This document shows positions 5,924 to 7,092 of a stretch of DNA of 7,092 bases, piece after piece (within the stretch, counting starts at the first letter, position 1; every line of letters begins with the position of its first letter). The notes under the pieces were generated by a model. The model did no database searches and had not been told where the DNA came from. It saw only the letters and a list, made by a program, of their open reading frames with translations. The translations under genes and the position numbers were made by a program. The DNA comes from Geobacteraceae bacterium (GTDB lineage Bacteria > Desulfobacterota > Desulfuromonadia > Desulfuromonadales > Geopsychrobacteraceae): contig JAMOPE010000390.1 of assembly GCA_027064785.1 (NCBI GenBank), positions 1 to 7,092 on the forward strand, in the 5' to 3' direction.

Positions 5924-6429
5924 CTCCACCCGTTGTTTCTATCGTTGCTAAGAGTGGCACTGGAAAAACCACCCTGCTGGAAAAGCTGATCGCCGAACTG
6001 AAATCACGCGGCTATCGCGTCGGTGCAGTCAAGCACGACGCCCACAGCTTCAGTATTGATCACGAAGGGAAGGATTCCTGGAGGCTGACCGAAGCGGGAG
6101 CCGACACCATGCTGATCACCTCGCCGGAGAAAATCGCCATGGTCAAGCAGAACAGGGGCGGAGAAGAACCGCCGTTAATGGAGACGATTGCCGCCTATTG
6201 CGGTGATCTCGATATTCTCCTGACCGAAGGGTTCAAGCGCAGCAGCATGCCAAAGATTGAAGTTCACCGCCGCGAGCGCAGCGATAAATTGCTCTGCCGC
6301 GATGAAGAGCACGATCCAACCCTGATTGCGGTTGCATCTGACACTCCGTTGACTCTTGACGTGCCGATCTACGATATCAATGACGCAACCGGGCTTTGCG
6401 ACCTGATTGTTGAAAAATTTTTGCCATGA
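5920..6429 (+). CDS. mobB: Molybdopterin-guanine dinucleotide biosynthesis accessory GTPase
   Basis: This 169-residue P-loop protein opens with VVSIVAKSGTGKTTLLEKLI (residues 5-24), the Walker A of the MobB family (usually GxSGxGKTTL). GAVKHDAHSFSIDHEGKDSW (35-54) and DILLTEGFKRSSMPKIEVHR (95-114) are the other two MobB blocks; the histidine and aspartate residues in the first sit near the nucleotide. Length agrees with E. coli MobB (about 170). MobB binds and slowly hydrolyses GTP and is thought to assist MobA, possibly by delivering GTP or aiding cofactor hand-over; it is not strictly essential in E. coli. The ATG overlaps the mobA stop (ATGA) and the stop overlaps the next gene in the same way, so the three genes look translationally coupled. 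Confidence 0.93.
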   Translation: MTPPVVSIVAKSGTGKTTLLEKLIAELKSRGYRVGAVKHDAHSFSIDHEGKDSWRLTEAGADTMLITSPEKIAMVKQNRGGEEPPLMETIAAYCGDLDILLTEGFKRSSMPKIEVHRRERSDKLLCRDEEHDPTLIAVASDTPLTLDVPIYDINDATGLCDLIVEKFLP

Positions 6430-6764
6430 ACAAAATTCGTGTCCGCAGCAAAGTCTGGTTGGAGATCGATGGTCAACCGCTCCTCGGGGATGGTCGAGCT
6501 AGACTATTGCAGGCGATTGCCGACACCGGATCGATCAATGCCGCCTGCCAGAAACTGGATATCTCCTATCGCAAGGCGTGGGCCCAGCTGCAGGAGATGG
6601 AGAAACTGGCCACGTTTCCAATTCTGGAACGAAACAAAGGGGGTAAAGGTGGAGGAGGGACTGAACTGACGGCGGAAACTAGAGCACTACTGACGAAATT
6701 TGCCGAGCTACAGGATGTGGTTGCCGAGAAACTAACCGGGTGCCGACAACTCGATTTATCCTGA
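6426..6764 (+). CDS. ModE-like winged-helix regulator, DNA-binding domain only
   Basis: This 112-residue protein corresponds to the N-terminal DNA-binding half of ModE, the molybdate-responsive regulator. GDGRARLLQAIADTGSINAA (21-40) and KLDISYRKAWAQLQEME (43-59) form the LysR-like helix-turn-helix. ERNKGGKGGGGTELT (about 72-86) is the basic, glycine-rich wing almost as in E. coli ModE. A C-terminal helix of about 25 residues probably dimerises. E. coli ModE has about 260 residues including two molybdate-binding Mop-like domains; these are wholly absent here, and the frame ends cleanly at 6764. The metal would have to be sensed by another route, for example a partner Mop or TOBE protein. The ATG overlaps the mobB stop and has no clear Shine-Dalgarno, so translation probably depends on mobB. 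The repeated palindrome upstream of mobA is a candidate target. Confidence 0.88.
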   Translation: MNKIRVRSKVWLEIDGQPLLGDGRARLLQAIADTGSINAACQKLDISYRKAWAQLQEMEKLATFPILERNKGGKGGGGTELTAETRALLTKFAELQDVVAEKLTGCRQLDLS

Positions 6765-6810
6765 CCGGCAGCGAAAAAGACTTCATGAAATGAAACATTT
6801 TATATTTATC

Positions 6811-6814
6811 GGAG
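6811..6814 (+). promoter_or_regulatory. Ribosome-binding site of the TonB-dependent receptor
   Basis: GGAG sits 8 bases before ATG 6823. The 58-base gap after the regulator gene is AT-rich and shows no strong terminator, so read-through from mobA-mobB-modE is plausible. Confidence 0.6.
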
Positions 6815-6822
6815 TTTTATCG

Positions 6823-7092
6823 ATGAAAAAGACTGTCTGCTTGTTATGTTTGCTGTTGCTTTTCTGCAATCACGGCTTTGCCGATGCCCCGCCCGATTAT
6901 CACCTCGGAGCGATTGAGGTAAAGGGTAGTGCCGAACCTGCCACCTTCTATGCAGCAGACGAGGTCTACAAAGATCAGGCTGTCGGCTACGAAAAGAACA
7001 GCATTGCCGATGCCCTGACTCTCGTCCCGGGGGTGAATGTAACCATCGGTGGCCGCAACGAAAAAAACTTCACCATTCGCGGCTTTAATCAA
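6823..7092 (+). CDS. TonB-dependent outer-membrane receptor, N-terminal part (3' end outside window)
   Basis: The first 90 residues, open to the window edge. MKKTVCLLCLLLLFCNHGFADA is a typical Sec signal peptide, cleaved after A20 or A22. AIEVKGS (30-36) resembles a TonB box. From about residue 46 the plug domain starts, with SIADALTLVPGVNV (60-73) and the near-universal plug motif FTIRGFNQ (83-90). Full receptors have about 600-800 residues and a 22-strand barrel; they import siderophores, cobalamin, metals or sugars using TonB-ExbBD energy. The receptor follows mobA-mobB and a ModE-like regulator on the same strand, so a molybdenum or tungsten compound is an attractive ligand by context alone. 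The ligand-determining barrel lies outside the window. The family call is secure. Confidence 0.9.
   Translation, partial: MKKTVCLLCLLLLFCNHGFADAPPDYHLGAIEVKGSAEPATFYAADEVYKDQAVGYEKNSIADALTLVPGVNVTIGGRNEKNFTIRGFNQ

Noticed and set aside
6788..6800. AAATG-AAA-CATTT inverted repeat between the ModE-like gene and the receptor
   Set aside because: Only five AT-rich pairs with no T-tract, too weak for a terminator; not similar to the repeated mobA operator. Possible operator, but not supportable alone.

Overview
The window reads as part of a Gram-negative, probably anaerobic bacterium. A TonB-dependent outer-membrane receptor implies two membranes. A WtpABC-type tungstate/molybdate importer beside MobA, MobB and a ModE-like regulator fits the metal economy of Desulfuromonadia or another former Deltaproteobacteria lineage. 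That placement is an inference from gene content, not a measured affiliation. Base composition is moderate, and the reading frames I translated are clean, without frameshifts.

Layout. (1) 1-984, minus strand: the first 328 residues of a DinG-type Fe-S helicase with an N-terminal JAMM/RadC-like domain. It runs off the left edge. (2) 1157-2093, plus strand: two small hotdog-fold thioesterases in tandem (FadM/YbgC-like, then PaaI-like), divergent from the helicase. (3) 2106-4912, minus strand: wtpA-wtpB-wtpC, a complete oxyanion ABC importer (periplasmic binding protein, permease, ATPase), convergent with the thioesterases. (4) 4913-5311: a 400-base divergent control region. It holds a twice-repeated palindrome (GCTACC-N4-GGTAACA) bracketing a TTGACA -35 box, two other dyads, and a long mobA leader ending in a terminator-like hairpin just before the mobA ribosome-binding site. 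(5) 5312-6764, plus strand: mobA-mobB-modE-like, joined by ATGA overlaps. (6) 6823-7092, plus strand: the start of a TonB-dependent receptor, which runs off the right edge.

Working picture. Tungstate or molybdate would cross the inner membrane through WtpABC. MobA and MobB would then handle guanylylation of the pterin cofactor (MGD/bis-MGD). A one-domain ModE-like protein could set expression through the repeated operator. The receptor directly downstream raises the possibility of active, TonB-driven passage of a tungsten or molybdenum species through the outer membrane. The adjacency is visible in the sequence; the transport role is a hypothesis. The helicase and thioesterases show no visible link to metal metabolism.
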